From positions 1 through 64,000 of the forward strand of contig CAJUES010000001.1 of assembly GCA_910585765.1 (NCBI GenBank): DNA of 64,000 nucleotides, written 5' to 3'. This stretch comes from an uncultured Lachnospiraceae bacterium. GTDB taxonomy: Bacteria > Bacillota > Clostridia > Lachnospirales > Lachnospiraceae. The notes beneath the pieces were generated by a model. The model worked only from the letters and a program-made list of their open reading frames with translations, was not told where the DNA came from and ran no database searches. Below, one piece after another: positions 45,785-53,854 of the stretch (its first letter is position 1; every line of letters starts with the position of its first letter). A program made the position numbers and the translations under genes.

Positions 45785-45813
45785 TTGACTTATAAAGCCT
45801 TCCTTGCTATGAT
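45785..45813 (+). promoter_or_regulatory. Sigma-A promoter of the galactan operon
   Basis: TTGACT at 45785-45790, 17 bases, TATGAT at 45808-45813. The galactanase ATG is 81 bases downstream. Confidence 0.75.
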
Positions 45814-45822
45814 AAAAACAGC

Positions 45823-45840
45823 TGCGCAAACGGTTGCGCA
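45823..45840. promoter_or_regulatory. LacI-family operator
   Basis: TGCGCAAACGGTTGCGCA, a near-perfect 18-bp palindrome with the central CG typical of LacI/GalR operators. It begins nine bases after the -10 box, where bound repressor would block transcription. The LacI-type gene at 48611 in the same operon is the obvious candidate. Confidence 0.7.
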
Positions 45841-45893
45841 AAAAGCGGGGAACAGATTGTTTTGAGGAAAAAGGAAGAAGACGGAGAATGACT

Positions 45894-47012
45894 ATGCTGA
45901 ATTATATCAAGGGAATGGACATTTCATCGCTGGATGAGATCGAGAAGCTCGGGGCAAAATTTTACGATCACGGGAGAGAGGACGGATTGATCCAGATACT
46001 GAAAAGGTATGGCACCAATTACATCCGGCTGAGACTATGGAATGATCCCAAATCTCCTGACGGAAAGCCGTACGGAGCGGGCGGCACGGACTATGAGACG
46101 ACACTTCGCATGGCAAAGCGCGCAAAGGAGGCAGGGCTTGGATTCCTGCTCGATTTTCATTACAGCGATTTCTGGGCGGATCCCGGCAAGCAGAGGAAGC
46201 CAAAGGCGTGGGCGGACTACGATGCAGACCGGCTGGAGCAGGCTGTGTATGACTTTACGAAGGAAATGATGAGCGGATTTATAAAGGAAGGTGCAGTTCC
46301 CGATATGGTACAGGTCGGGAATGAGCTGTCAAACGGTTTGCTCTGGCCGGAGGGACAGGTTCCAAACTACGGCAATATCGCACGCTTTGTCAGTGCAGGC
46401 ATCAGGGCTGTGAAGGAGACCTGTCCGACGGCAAAGATCATGATCCATCTCGACAACGGCGGCAACAACGCGCTGTACAGGAAGTGGTTCGACCAGTACG
46501 TCAATGTCAATCACGGCGAGGATTTTGACGTCATCGGACTCTCCTACTATCCGTTCTGGCACGGCACGCTCGGGGATCTGTCCGCCAACATGAATGACAT
46601 CGCGGTTCGCTACGGAAAGGAACTTGTCGTCGCGGAGGTGTCGATGGGGCACACGACAGACGATTATATCGACTATGAAAAGCTTGCACCGGAAAACAGA
46701 AAAGGCATGGCGACAAGACCTGCGCTGTGTGAGAAAGTGCCATTTCCGATGACGCGGGAGGGGCAGTGTGATTTCATGAAGGCGTTTTTGGAGGTGCTTG
46801 AGAAAGTGCCGGAAAATAAGGGCAGAGGTTTCTTCTACTGGGAGGCGGGCTGGCTTCCGGTTGCCGGGAGCGGCTGGGCGACAGAAGCAGCGCTCGACTA
46901 CATCAAGGAGGCAGGTCCGGGAGGGAACGAGTGGGCAAACCAGGCACTGTTTGACTATGACGGGAACGCGCTTCCGGCATTGGCGGTCATCAGGGATTAT
47001 CAGCCGAAATAG
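45894..47012 (+). CDS. GH53 endo-beta-1,4-galactanase, intracellular
   Basis: 372 residues from ATG 45894 (CGGAG seven bases upstream). The acid/base is Glu144 in VGNELSNG and the nucleophile Glu248 in VVAEVSMG; other family motifs are GMDISSL at the start, RLRLWNDP near 45 and LDFHYSDFWADPGKQ near 86. There is no signal peptide, so it acts on galacto-oligosaccharides already imported. It opens the operon with GalT, regulators and a GH2 beta-galactosidase, giving a path from galactan fragments to galactose-1-phosphate use. Confidence 0.92.
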   Translation: MLNYIKGMDISSLDEIEKLGAKFYDHGREDGLIQILKRYGTNYIRLRLWNDPKSPDGKPYGAGGTDYETTLRMAKRAKEAGLGFLLDFHYSDFWADPGKQRKPKAWADYDADRLEQAVYDFTKEMMSGFIKEGAVPDMVQVGNELSNGLLWPEGQVPNYGNIARFVSAGIRAVKETCPTAKIMIHLDNGGNNALYRKWFDQYVNVNHGEDFDVIGLSYYPFWHGTLGDLSANMNDIAVRYGKELVVAEVSMGHTTDDYIDYEKLAPENRKGMATRPALCEKVPFPMTREGQCDFMKAFLEVLEKVPENKGRGFFYWEAGWLPVAGSGWATEAALDYIKEAGPGGNEWANQALFDYDGNALPALAVIRDYQPK

Positions 47013-47058
47013 ACCGGGATCGGTTTACTATTGAAAATAAAAATATGGGGGTATTGCA

Positions 47059-48570
47059 ATGATCACAGAAAACATTTCGACACTTGTAAACTATGGCATC
47101 GCGGCGGGACTTCTCGACGACGCGGACAGGATCTGCACGACGAACGCACTTCTGGATCTGTTCGGACTGGACGAGTACGAGGAGCCGGCGGATCCGGCAG
47201 TGATCGGGGATCCGGCAACGTTTGACCTGGAGGGACTCTTGAAGCAGATGCTCGACTATGCCGCGGAGAAGGGGCTTCTCCCCGACGACAGCGTTGTGTA
47301 CAGGGATCTGTTTGACACAAAGATCATGGGACTGCTGGTTCCGCGCCCGTCCGATGTGGCGCGCACTTTCCGCAGCCTCTGCGACAGGGAGGGGGCAAAA
47401 GCGGCGACAGACTGGTACTACACATTCAGCCAGAATACGGACTACATCAGACGTTACCGCATCGCGCGCGACATGAAGTGGAAGGCGGACACCGAGTACG
47501 GGGAGATGGATATCACGATCAACCTCTCGAAGCCGGAGAAGGATCCCAAGGCGATCGCGGCGGCAAAGAACGCAAAGCAGAGCGGTTATCCGAAGTGCCA
47601 GCTCTGCATGGAGAACGAGGGCTATGCCGGAAGGGTGAACCACCCGGCGAGACAGAACCACAGGATCATTCCGGTCACGATCCAGGGGAACAAGTGGGGA
47701 TTCCAGTACTCGCCGTATGTATATTACAACGAGCACTGCATCGTGTTCAACAGCCGGCACATTCCCATGAAGATCGAGCACGATACGTTTGTCAAGCTCT
47801 TTCATTTTGTGGAGCAGTTCCCGCACTACTTTGTGGGTTCCAACGCGGATCTGCCGATCGTGGGCGGTTCTATCCTGAGCCACGACCATTTCCAGGGCGG
47901 CAATTACGAGTTTGCGATGGCGAAAGCACCGATCGAGAAGGCGTTTCGGATCAAGGGTTTTGAGGATATTGACGCGGGTATCGTCAAGTGGCCGATGTCC
48001 GTCATCAGACTGTCCCATGAGGATTACAACAGGGTCATCGAGCTTGCCGATGTGATCCTGGCAAAGTGGCGCGGCTACACGGACGAGGCTGCATTTATCT
48101 TCGCGGAGACGGACGGTGAGCCGCACAATACGATCACACCGATCGCCAGGAAGCGCGGATCCAGGTACGAGCTGGATCTGGTGCTGCGCAACAACATCAC
48201 GACAGAGGAACACCCGCTCGGTGTGTACCACCCGCACGCGGAGCTGCATCACATCAAGAAAGAAAACATCGGTCTGATCGAGGTGATGGGGCTTGCGGTG
48301 CTGCCGTCACGGCTGAAATCAGAGCTGGAGCAGCTTGCGGACGCGATCGCCGCCAAGGAGGATATCCGCAGGAATGAAGTGCTGGAGAAGCATGCCGACT
48401 GGGTGGATGAATTCCTTCCGAAATACGATACGGTCACGAGGGAAAATGTGATGGATATCATCAAAAAGGAGACCGGGATCGTGTTCGGCAAGGTGCTTGA
48501 GCACGCGGGTGTGTACAAGAGGGACGAGGCAGGAAAGGCGGCGTTCCAGCGGTTTATAGACAGTATTTAG
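47059..48570 (+). CDS. galT: UDP-glucose--hexose-1-phosphate uridylyltransferase
   Basis: 503 residues, the long Gram-positive form of GalT. The N-terminal half contains DLFDTKIMGLLVPRPSDV; the central part contains RINHPARQNHR-like NHPARQNHR and later PIVGGSILSHDHFQGG, holding the catalytic His of the H-x-H-x-Q-like site. It transfers UMP from UDP-glucose to galactose-1-phosphate in the Leloir pathway. A GGGGG ribosome site precedes the ATG. No galK or galE is in the window. Confidence 0.92.
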   Translation: MITENISTLVNYGIAAGLLDDADRICTTNALLDLFGLDEYEEPADPAVIGDPATFDLEGLLKQMLDYAAEKGLLPDDSVVYRDLFDTKIMGLLVPRPSDVARTFRSLCDREGAKAATDWYYTFSQNTDYIRRYRIARDMKWKADTEYGEMDITINLSKPEKDPKAIAAAKNAKQSGYPKCQLCMENEGYAGRVNHPARQNHRIIPVTIQGNKWGFQYSPYVYYNEHCIVFNSRHIPMKIEHDTFVKLFHFVEQFPHYFVGSNADLPIVGGSILSHDHFQGGNYEFAMAKAPIEKAFRIKGFEDIDAGIVKWPMSVIRLSHEDYNRVIELADVILAKWRGYTDEAAFIFAETDGEPHNTITPIARKRGSRYELDLVLRNNITTEEHPLGVYHPHAELHHIKKENIGLIEVMGLAVLPSRLKSELEQLADAIAAKEDIRRNEVLEKHADWVDEFLPKYDTVTRENVMDIIKKETGIVFGKVLEHAGVYKRDEAGKAAFQRFIDSI

Positions 48571-48610
48571 ATACATTTTCAGCTGTGAGGGGGGACTAAG
48601 GAGCAAGAGG

Positions 48611-49657
48611 ATGGAGACATTTCGCAGTGACCATAAAAAACTGACAATTTCAGATGTGGCAGACGCGCTCCATGTTTCCAAGACGACCGTCTCGCGGGCG
48701 TTCTCCGGAAAGGGGCGCATCAGCGAGGACACCAGGCAGCGGGTTCTTGCCTACATCGAGGCGAACGACTACAAGCCCAACGTCATCGCAAAAGGGCTTG
48801 CGCAGAAGAAGACGTACAATATCGCACTGGTGATCCCCGGGGACTGCAATCTTGTGGATATGCCCTTCTTCCAGAACAGCATGCAGGGAATCTGCGAGGA
48901 GGCTTCCGCAAACGACTATGATGTCATGCTCGTGACGACGACAGCCAGCTCCTGTGCCAATCTGGAGCGCACGATCGCAAACAACAAGGTGGACGGCGTC
49001 ATACTGAGCCGTTCTCTGGTGCGGGACAGGAATGTCGCGCTGCTCAGATCGCAGCGCACCCCTTTCGTGCTGATGGGGACATCGAGGGACGCAAAGATTC
49101 TGCAGGTGGACAACGACCACAGGGCGGGCTGCAGCGAGCTGGTGGGGCGTATGCTCGGCGGGGGGACTACTAGAGTGGGACTGATCGGCGGCAGCAAAAA
49201 TTATATCGTGAACCGGACAAGGCGGCAGGGGTACGAAGATGCCTTCAAAAACGCAGGAGTGCAGCTGGAAGCGCAGCTGATCTTCGAGGATTGTGACAGA
49301 CCGGACCGGATAGAGTCCGCGGTGAATGCGCTGATCCGGGAAAAAGTGCAGGGGATTGTCTGTATGGACGACGTGGTATGCTCTGTTGTGCTGCGGATCC
49401 TGGCAGAGAAAAACATCTCTGTGCCACAGCAGATCCAGGCTGCATCATTTTATGACAGTACACTGTTGAAAAACAATAAGCCGGCAGTCACATCACTGTT
49501 GTTTGACGACAAGGCGCTCGGAGCCCTCACCTGCAGGACACTTCTTCGCTGTATCCGCGGGGAAGATGTGGAGAGAAGGTCGCTGCTCGGCTACGAGCTT
49601 GCCGTCAGGGAGTCCACGATTTTCGCACAGCCCCGCACAGAGCAAATATGCCGCTGA
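48611..49657 (+). CDS. LacI-family repressor of the galactan operon
   Basis: 348 residues. The N-terminal HTH is LTISDVADALHVSKTTVSRAFSGKG with the hinge helix near 55, then a sugar-binding core (VDGVILSRSL, GCSELVGRMLGGGTTRVGLIGG). It probably binds galactose or a galactoside and controls the palindrome at 45823, including its own transcription. The last dozen codons run into copy E of the dispersed element, so the C-terminus PRTEQICR is encoded by element sequence. An AAGGAGCAAGAGG site precedes the ATG. Confidence 0.88.
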   Translation: METFRSDHKKLTISDVADALHVSKTTVSRAFSGKGRISEDTRQRVLAYIEANDYKPNVIAKGLAQKKTYNIALVIPGDCNLVDMPFFQNSMQGICEEASANDYDVMLVTTTASSCANLERTIANNKVDGVILSRSLVRDRNVALLRSQRTPFVLMGTSRDAKILQVDNDHRAGCSELVGRMLGGGTTRVGLIGGSKNYIVNRTRRQGYEDAFKNAGVQLEAQLIFEDCDRPDRIESAVNALIREKVQGIVCMDDVVCSVVLRILAEKNISVPQQIQAASFYDSTLLKNNKPAVTSLLFDDKALGALTCRTLLRCIRGEDVERRSLLGYELAVRESTIFAQPRTEQICR

Positions 49658-49686
49658 AGCGGCGCATGGCATTGCGCTGCCTGATT
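49625..49686 (+). repeat. Dispersed hairpin element, copy E (long form, inside lacI end)
   Basis: CGCACAGCCCCGC..., with CAG-A-GCAA pairing to TTGC-G-CTG, an ATGCC/GGCAT stem and an inner GCCGC-TGAA-GCGGC hairpin, ending GATT. Compared with copy D the outer stem changes on both sides (GGAAC/GTTCC to GCAA/TTGC). Confidence 0.55.
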
Positions 49687-49717
49687 TCATGATGAAAGCC
49701 TGAAGGGGGAGAACAGT

Positions 49718-50644
49718 ATGCCTAAGAAAAAAAAGAAACCTGCGGAGTTCCGCTTTTATGAGATCCCGCAGGATGAGTCCGTGCTGGCGCTGACGGGCAG
49801 CAAATGGATACAGGTCTACGGTGAGAACATTCACAATATGCACTTTCACAATCTGCTTGAGATCGGTTACTGTCATTACGGGGATGGGGATCTGGTCATA
49901 GAGGATGATACGTATCGTTTCGACGCCGGGATGATCTCCTGCATCCCGGCAAACTACCTGCATGTCACCAGGAGTGACGCGAATGTCAGGGCATTTTGGG
50001 AATACATATATATCAGTCCGGAGGACATAGTAAGACAGTGGGGGAAATCAACGCAGGAGACCAGGCAGATCATGGATGCGGTCGGCAGGAAATCTTTTTT
50101 TGTCAAGGTCGAGGAGTGCCCTGCCATCGCGGCGCTGATCCGCGCGATCTTCGTCGAGATGCAGCACAGGAGCGCCCACTACCGGGAGTGTGTCAGAGGG
50201 ATGGCGTATGCGCTGCTGTTTGAGATAGCGCGGTTCAACGACATGGGAGAAGAGCAGTCCGCCGGAAAGAGCATCAGCCTGCAGCTTGGGAGCGCGATCG
50301 AGTATGTGGACAAAAATTATCCGAACAATTTCAAGATCTCGGATCTGGCAAACGAGTGCCATATGAGCGAGACGCACTTCCGGCGCATCTTTCAGGAGAA
50401 GATGAACATGACACCCGTCGAGTATGTGAATTTCGTGCGCGTGCGCAAAGCGTGCGAGCTGATCGACAAGACGGACATCAGCATGGAGGATGTGGCGGAG
50501 AAAGTCGGGTTCGTCACGCCGTCCACGTTCAACAGGAATTTCCGGCGCATCATCGGGACATCGCCTTACCAGTGGAAGAAACGGCCGGACAATCACGAAG
50601 GCAGGCTGCTGGACTACAAGATATCAGCTTTGAAGGGCTGGTAG
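49718..50644 (+). CDS. AraC-family regulator
   Basis: 308 residues. An N-terminal cupin-like sensing domain (FHNLLEIGYCHYGDGDLVIEDD near 45) and a C-terminal pair of HTH motifs (FKISDLANECHMSETHFRRIFQEKM and ISMEDVAEKVGFVTPSTFNRNF). It likely activates the galactoside genes on binding a sugar. It sits between the LacI gene and the beta-galactosidase with an AAGGGGGAG site. Confidence 0.9.
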   Translation: MPKKKKKPAEFRFYEIPQDESVLALTGSKWIQVYGENIHNMHFHNLLEIGYCHYGDGDLVIEDDTYRFDAGMISCIPANYLHVTRSDANVRAFWEYIYISPEDIVRQWGKSTQETRQIMDAVGRKSFFVKVEECPAIAALIRAIFVEMQHRSAHYRECVRGMAYALLFEIARFNDMGEEQSAGKSISLQLGSAIEYVDKNYPNNFKISDLANECHMSETHFRRIFQEKMNMTPVEYVNFVRVRKACELIDKTDISMEDVAEKVGFVTPSTFNRNFRRIIGTSPYQWKKRPDNHEGRLLDYKISALKGW

Positions 50645-50742
50645 ATTTTCGGAAGCATTTTGGTAAGGGAAATAAAATAGAAAACGAAATTGCGCGAAAT
50701 AGAGAAGATTATAAAAACATAAAAGAAAGAGTGGATGCTATA

Positions 50743-53700
50743 ATGAACATGCAGGACAAGATAAAAAATCCTCTGTTTTATGAGGAGAACAGGGTGGCGG
50801 CACACTCCGACCACAGATATTACGGGAGCGAGGCGGAGCTGGTGCAGGAGGTGCAGAGCCTGAGACGGTCTCTGGACGGCATATGGAAGTTCCGGTATGC
50901 AAAGAACATGGACGATGCGCCAAAAGATTTTTACAAAAGCGATGCCGACTGCAGAAGTTGGGAGGATATACGGGTTCCGGCGCACATACAGCTCGAGGGG
51001 TACGACAGACCGCAGTATGCCAACGTGCAGTATCCGTGGGACGGGCATGAGGCTGTAGGACCAGGCGGGGTGCCCGTGCGCTTCAATCCGACGGCGAGCT
51101 ATGTGAAATATTTCACAGTGCCGGCGCAGTTTGAGGGAAAGCGGGTGTTTGTCTCCTTTCAGGGCGTCGAGAGCGGATTTGCGCTCTGGTGCAACGGCAG
51201 CTATATCGGCTACAGCGAGGACAGCTTCACGCCGTCGGAGTTTGAGCTGACAGACGTGCTGCAGGCTGGCGAGAACAAGCTGGCGGTGCAGGTGTACAAG
51301 TGGACGAGCGGGAGCTGGTGCGAGGATCAGGATTTCTTCCGGTTTTCGGGGATCTTTAGGAGCGTCTATCTGTATGCGGTGCCGGACACACACATCAGCG
51401 ATGTCAGGATCCGCACGGATCTGAACGGGGAGTATTCCAGGGCGGATCTGGTGGTTACACTGACCGGGTTGATGAACAAAGCCACGGCTGTGTCGTCTGC
51501 AAGGGCAAGACTGGTGCTCACGGACGGTGCAGCAGCGATCGCGGAGGTTGAGACTGTGCTCACGGAGGGGGAAAACCAGCCGGTGCACATGGCGGTCGAC
51601 GCGCCGAGGCTCTGGAGTGCGGAGAAGCCGTTCCTGTATGAGCTGACGATCACGGTGTACGGCGCGGACGGGAAAGTCGCGGAGCTGATCCCGCAGAAAG
51701 TCGGGTTCCGGCGGTTTGCGATCGACAACGGCATTATGACCATAAACGGAAAGCGCATCGTGTTCAAGGGCGCCGACAGGCATGAGTTTAGCGGGCGTTT
51801 TGGCAGGGTTCCCAACGAGGAGGAGATGCTGCAGGACATCGTTACGATGAAGCGCCACAATATCAACGCCATACGCACGAGCCATTATCCGAATGATTCC
51901 AGGCTGTATGAGCTCTGCGACGAGTACGGGCTGTATCTGATCGACGAGTGCAATATGGAAACACACGGCACGTGGGCTGCGGGCGGTGAGCATGTGCTGG
52001 AGAGCGTGATTCCGGGAGACCGGAAGGAGTGGGAGCCGCTGCTGCTTGACAGGGTGAATTCCATGTACCAGCGCGACAAGAACCACCCGTCGATCCTCAT
52101 CTGGTCTTGCGGAAACGAGTCGTTCGGCGGTTCGGTGATCCACGCGATGTCCCGGAAACTGCACGCGCTTGACGACACGAGACTTGTCCATTACGAGGGG
52201 GTCTTCCATGACAGGCGCTACAATGACACCTCGGACATGGAGAGCCAGATGTACCCGAGTGCGGCAGCCGTCAAGGCATTTCTGGCGGAGCACAGGGAGA
52301 AGCCGATGCTGCTGTGCGAGTACACCCACGCGATGGGAAACTCCTGCGGGGCGATGCACAAGTACACGGATCTGACGGACGAGGAACCGCTTTTCCAGGG
52401 CGGGTTCATCTGGGACTATATAGACCAGTCGATCTATCACAAGGATCGATATGGCAACGAAGTGCTCGGCTACGGCGGCGATTTTGACGACAGACCGTGC
52501 GACTACAATTTCAGCGGAAACGGCATTGCCTACGGCGGCAGCAGAAACCCGTCGCCGAAGATGCAGGAAGTGAAGTTCAATTACCAGAATATACAGATCC
52601 GGGTGGACGGCGGCAGCTTTGAAGTCATCAACAAAAATCTGTTCACCAGCACATCCGAATACCAGTGCGTCGTCGCGCTGGCGCTGAACGGTGTTGAGAT
52701 CGCGAGGGCGACGGTTGACACGGAGGTGGAACCGCTTTCCTCGAAAGTGTACCAGCTGCCAGTATTTGGGCACATGACGCCGTGGCGTGACGAGGAGCCA
52801 TGGAGAGCGGTCCGGGGCGGCGAGTATGTAGCGACAGTGCGCTTTGTGCTGTCCTGTGACACGAAATGGGCGGAGCGCGGTCATGAGGTCGCATTCGGGC
52901 AGGGCGTGTATGCGATCGAGGTTGCGGGTGAGACGGACGGTGCCGGAGCAAAGGATCTTTCCGTGGATGAGGCCCCGATGTTTGAGGTCGCTGACGGCAC
53001 ATTCAATATCGGTGTGCGCGGCATGCACTTTGAGGCGCTGTTTGACAAGGGCGGCAAAGGTCTGGTCTCCTACGTGTATGCGGGCAGGGAACTGATCAAG
53101 GCCATTCCCAGGCCGAATTTCTGGCGCGCGCCGACGGACAATGACTGTGGAAACCAGATGCCATTCCGGTATGCACAGTGGAAGACGGCGAGTCTGTACC
53201 AGCAGATCAAGCCTGCCGTTGTCACAAAAAATGACACGGATGTCACAATACGTTTCAGCTATACACTGCCGACAGCGCCGGTGTCCGAGTGTTTCGTGAC
53301 TTATAAAGTCACAGGCGACGGGACCGTCAGCACCACGTTGGAGTACGAGGCGCCGGAGGGTGTCACGGACATCCCGGAGTTTGGCATGCTGTTCAGGTTT
53401 GATGCGGATCTGGAAAACCTGACATGGTACGGATATGGACCGGAAGAAACCTACTGCGACCGCGAGAAGGGCGGCAAGCTTGGCATTTACCATAAAAAGG
53501 TCACGGAAAATCTGGCGGAGTACCTGGTTCCGCAGGAGTGCGGCAACCACACGGGCGTGCGCAGCGCACGCATCACGGACAACAAGGGAAGGGGCATCCT
53601 GTTCACCGGAAAGGATCTGAGCGTGAACGTGCTGCCGTACACGCCGCACGAGCTGGAAAATGCGATGCATGTCTATGAACTGCCGCCGGTCTATTACACG

Positions 53701-53829
53701 GTGGCGCGCATCGCACTCGGACAGATGGGGATCGCCGGGGATGACAGCTGGGGTGCGAGGACCCATGACGAGTATCTGCTGGATGCGGCGCATAAGTTAG
53801 TTCTGACATTTGATTTCAAAGGGATATAG
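50743..53829 (+). CDS. lacZ: GH2 beta-galactosidase, LacZ type
   Basis: 1028 residues from ATG 50743, the classical LacZ length; a longer frame upstream overlaps the AraC gene and is not real. Domains in order: sugar-binding jelly roll (to about 220), two Ig-like domains, TIM barrel, then beta-galactosidase small chain. The acid/base Glu lies in WSCGNESFGG and the nucleophile in LLCEYTHAMGNS; NAIRTSHYPND and the metal/substrate residues DECNMETHG also fit. It would release galactose from galacto-oligosaccharides made by the GH53 enzyme. A weak GAGTGG ribosome site precedes the ATG. Confidence 0.95.
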   Translation: MNMQDKIKNPLFYEENRVAAHSDHRYYGSEAELVQEVQSLRRSLDGIWKFRYAKNMDDAPKDFYKSDADCRSWEDIRVPAHIQLEGYDRPQYANVQYPWDGHEAVGPGGVPVRFNPTASYVKYFTVPAQFEGKRVFVSFQGVESGFALWCNGSYIGYSEDSFTPSEFELTDVLQAGENKLAVQVYKWTSGSWCEDQDFFRFSGIFRSVYLYAVPDTHISDVRIRTDLNGEYSRADLVVTLTGLMNKATAVSSARARLVLTDGAAAIAEVETVLTEGENQPVHMAVDAPRLWSAEKPFLYELTITVYGADGKVAELIPQKVGFRRFAIDNGIMTINGKRIVFKGADRHEFSGRFGRVPNEEEMLQDIVTMKRHNINAIRTSHYPNDSRLYELCDEYGLYLIDECNMETHGTWAAGGEHVLESVIPGDRKEWEPLLLDRVNSMYQRDKNHPSILIWSCGNESFGGSVIHAMSRKLHALDDTRLVHYEGVFHDRRYNDTSDMESQMYPSAAAVKAFLAEHREKPMLLCEYTHAMGNSCGAMHKYTDLTDEEPLFQGGFIWDYIDQSIYHKDRYGNEVLGYGGDFDDRPCDYNFSGNGIAYGGSRNPSPKMQEVKFNYQNIQIRVDGGSFEVINKNLFTSTSEYQCVVALALNGVEIARATVDTEVEPLSSKVYQLPVFGHMTPWRDEEPWRAVRGGEYVATVRFVLSCDTKWAERGHEVAFGQGVYAIEVAGETDGAGAKDLSVDEAPMFEVADGTFNIGVRGMHFEALFDKGGKGLVSYVYAGRELIKAIPRPNFWRAPTDNDCGNQMPFRYAQWKTASLYQQIKPAVVTKNDTDVTIRFSYTLPTAPVSECFVTYKVTGDGTVSTTLEYEAPEGVTDIPEFGMLFRFDADLENLTWYGYGPEETYCDREKGGKLGIYHKKVTENLAEYLVPQECGNHTGVRSARITDNKGRGILFTGKDLSVNVLPYTPHELENAMHVYELPPVYYTVARIALGQMGIAGDDSWGARTHDEYLLDAAHKLVLTFDFKGI

Positions 53830-53854
53830 AGATCCCGGATAAGGAGGAGTGAAA

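Noticed and set aside
50356..50742. Extension of the beta-galactosidase start into the AraC gene
   Set aside because: The extra 129 residues are out-of-frame AraC sequence; the LacZ homology starts at about 50749 and ATG 50743 fits.
50614..53793. A minus-strand open frame of 1059 codons opposite lacZ
   Set aside because: It is the shadow of a high-GC coding frame. It has no family motifs, no ribosome site, and the plus strand encodes a clear GH2 enzyme.
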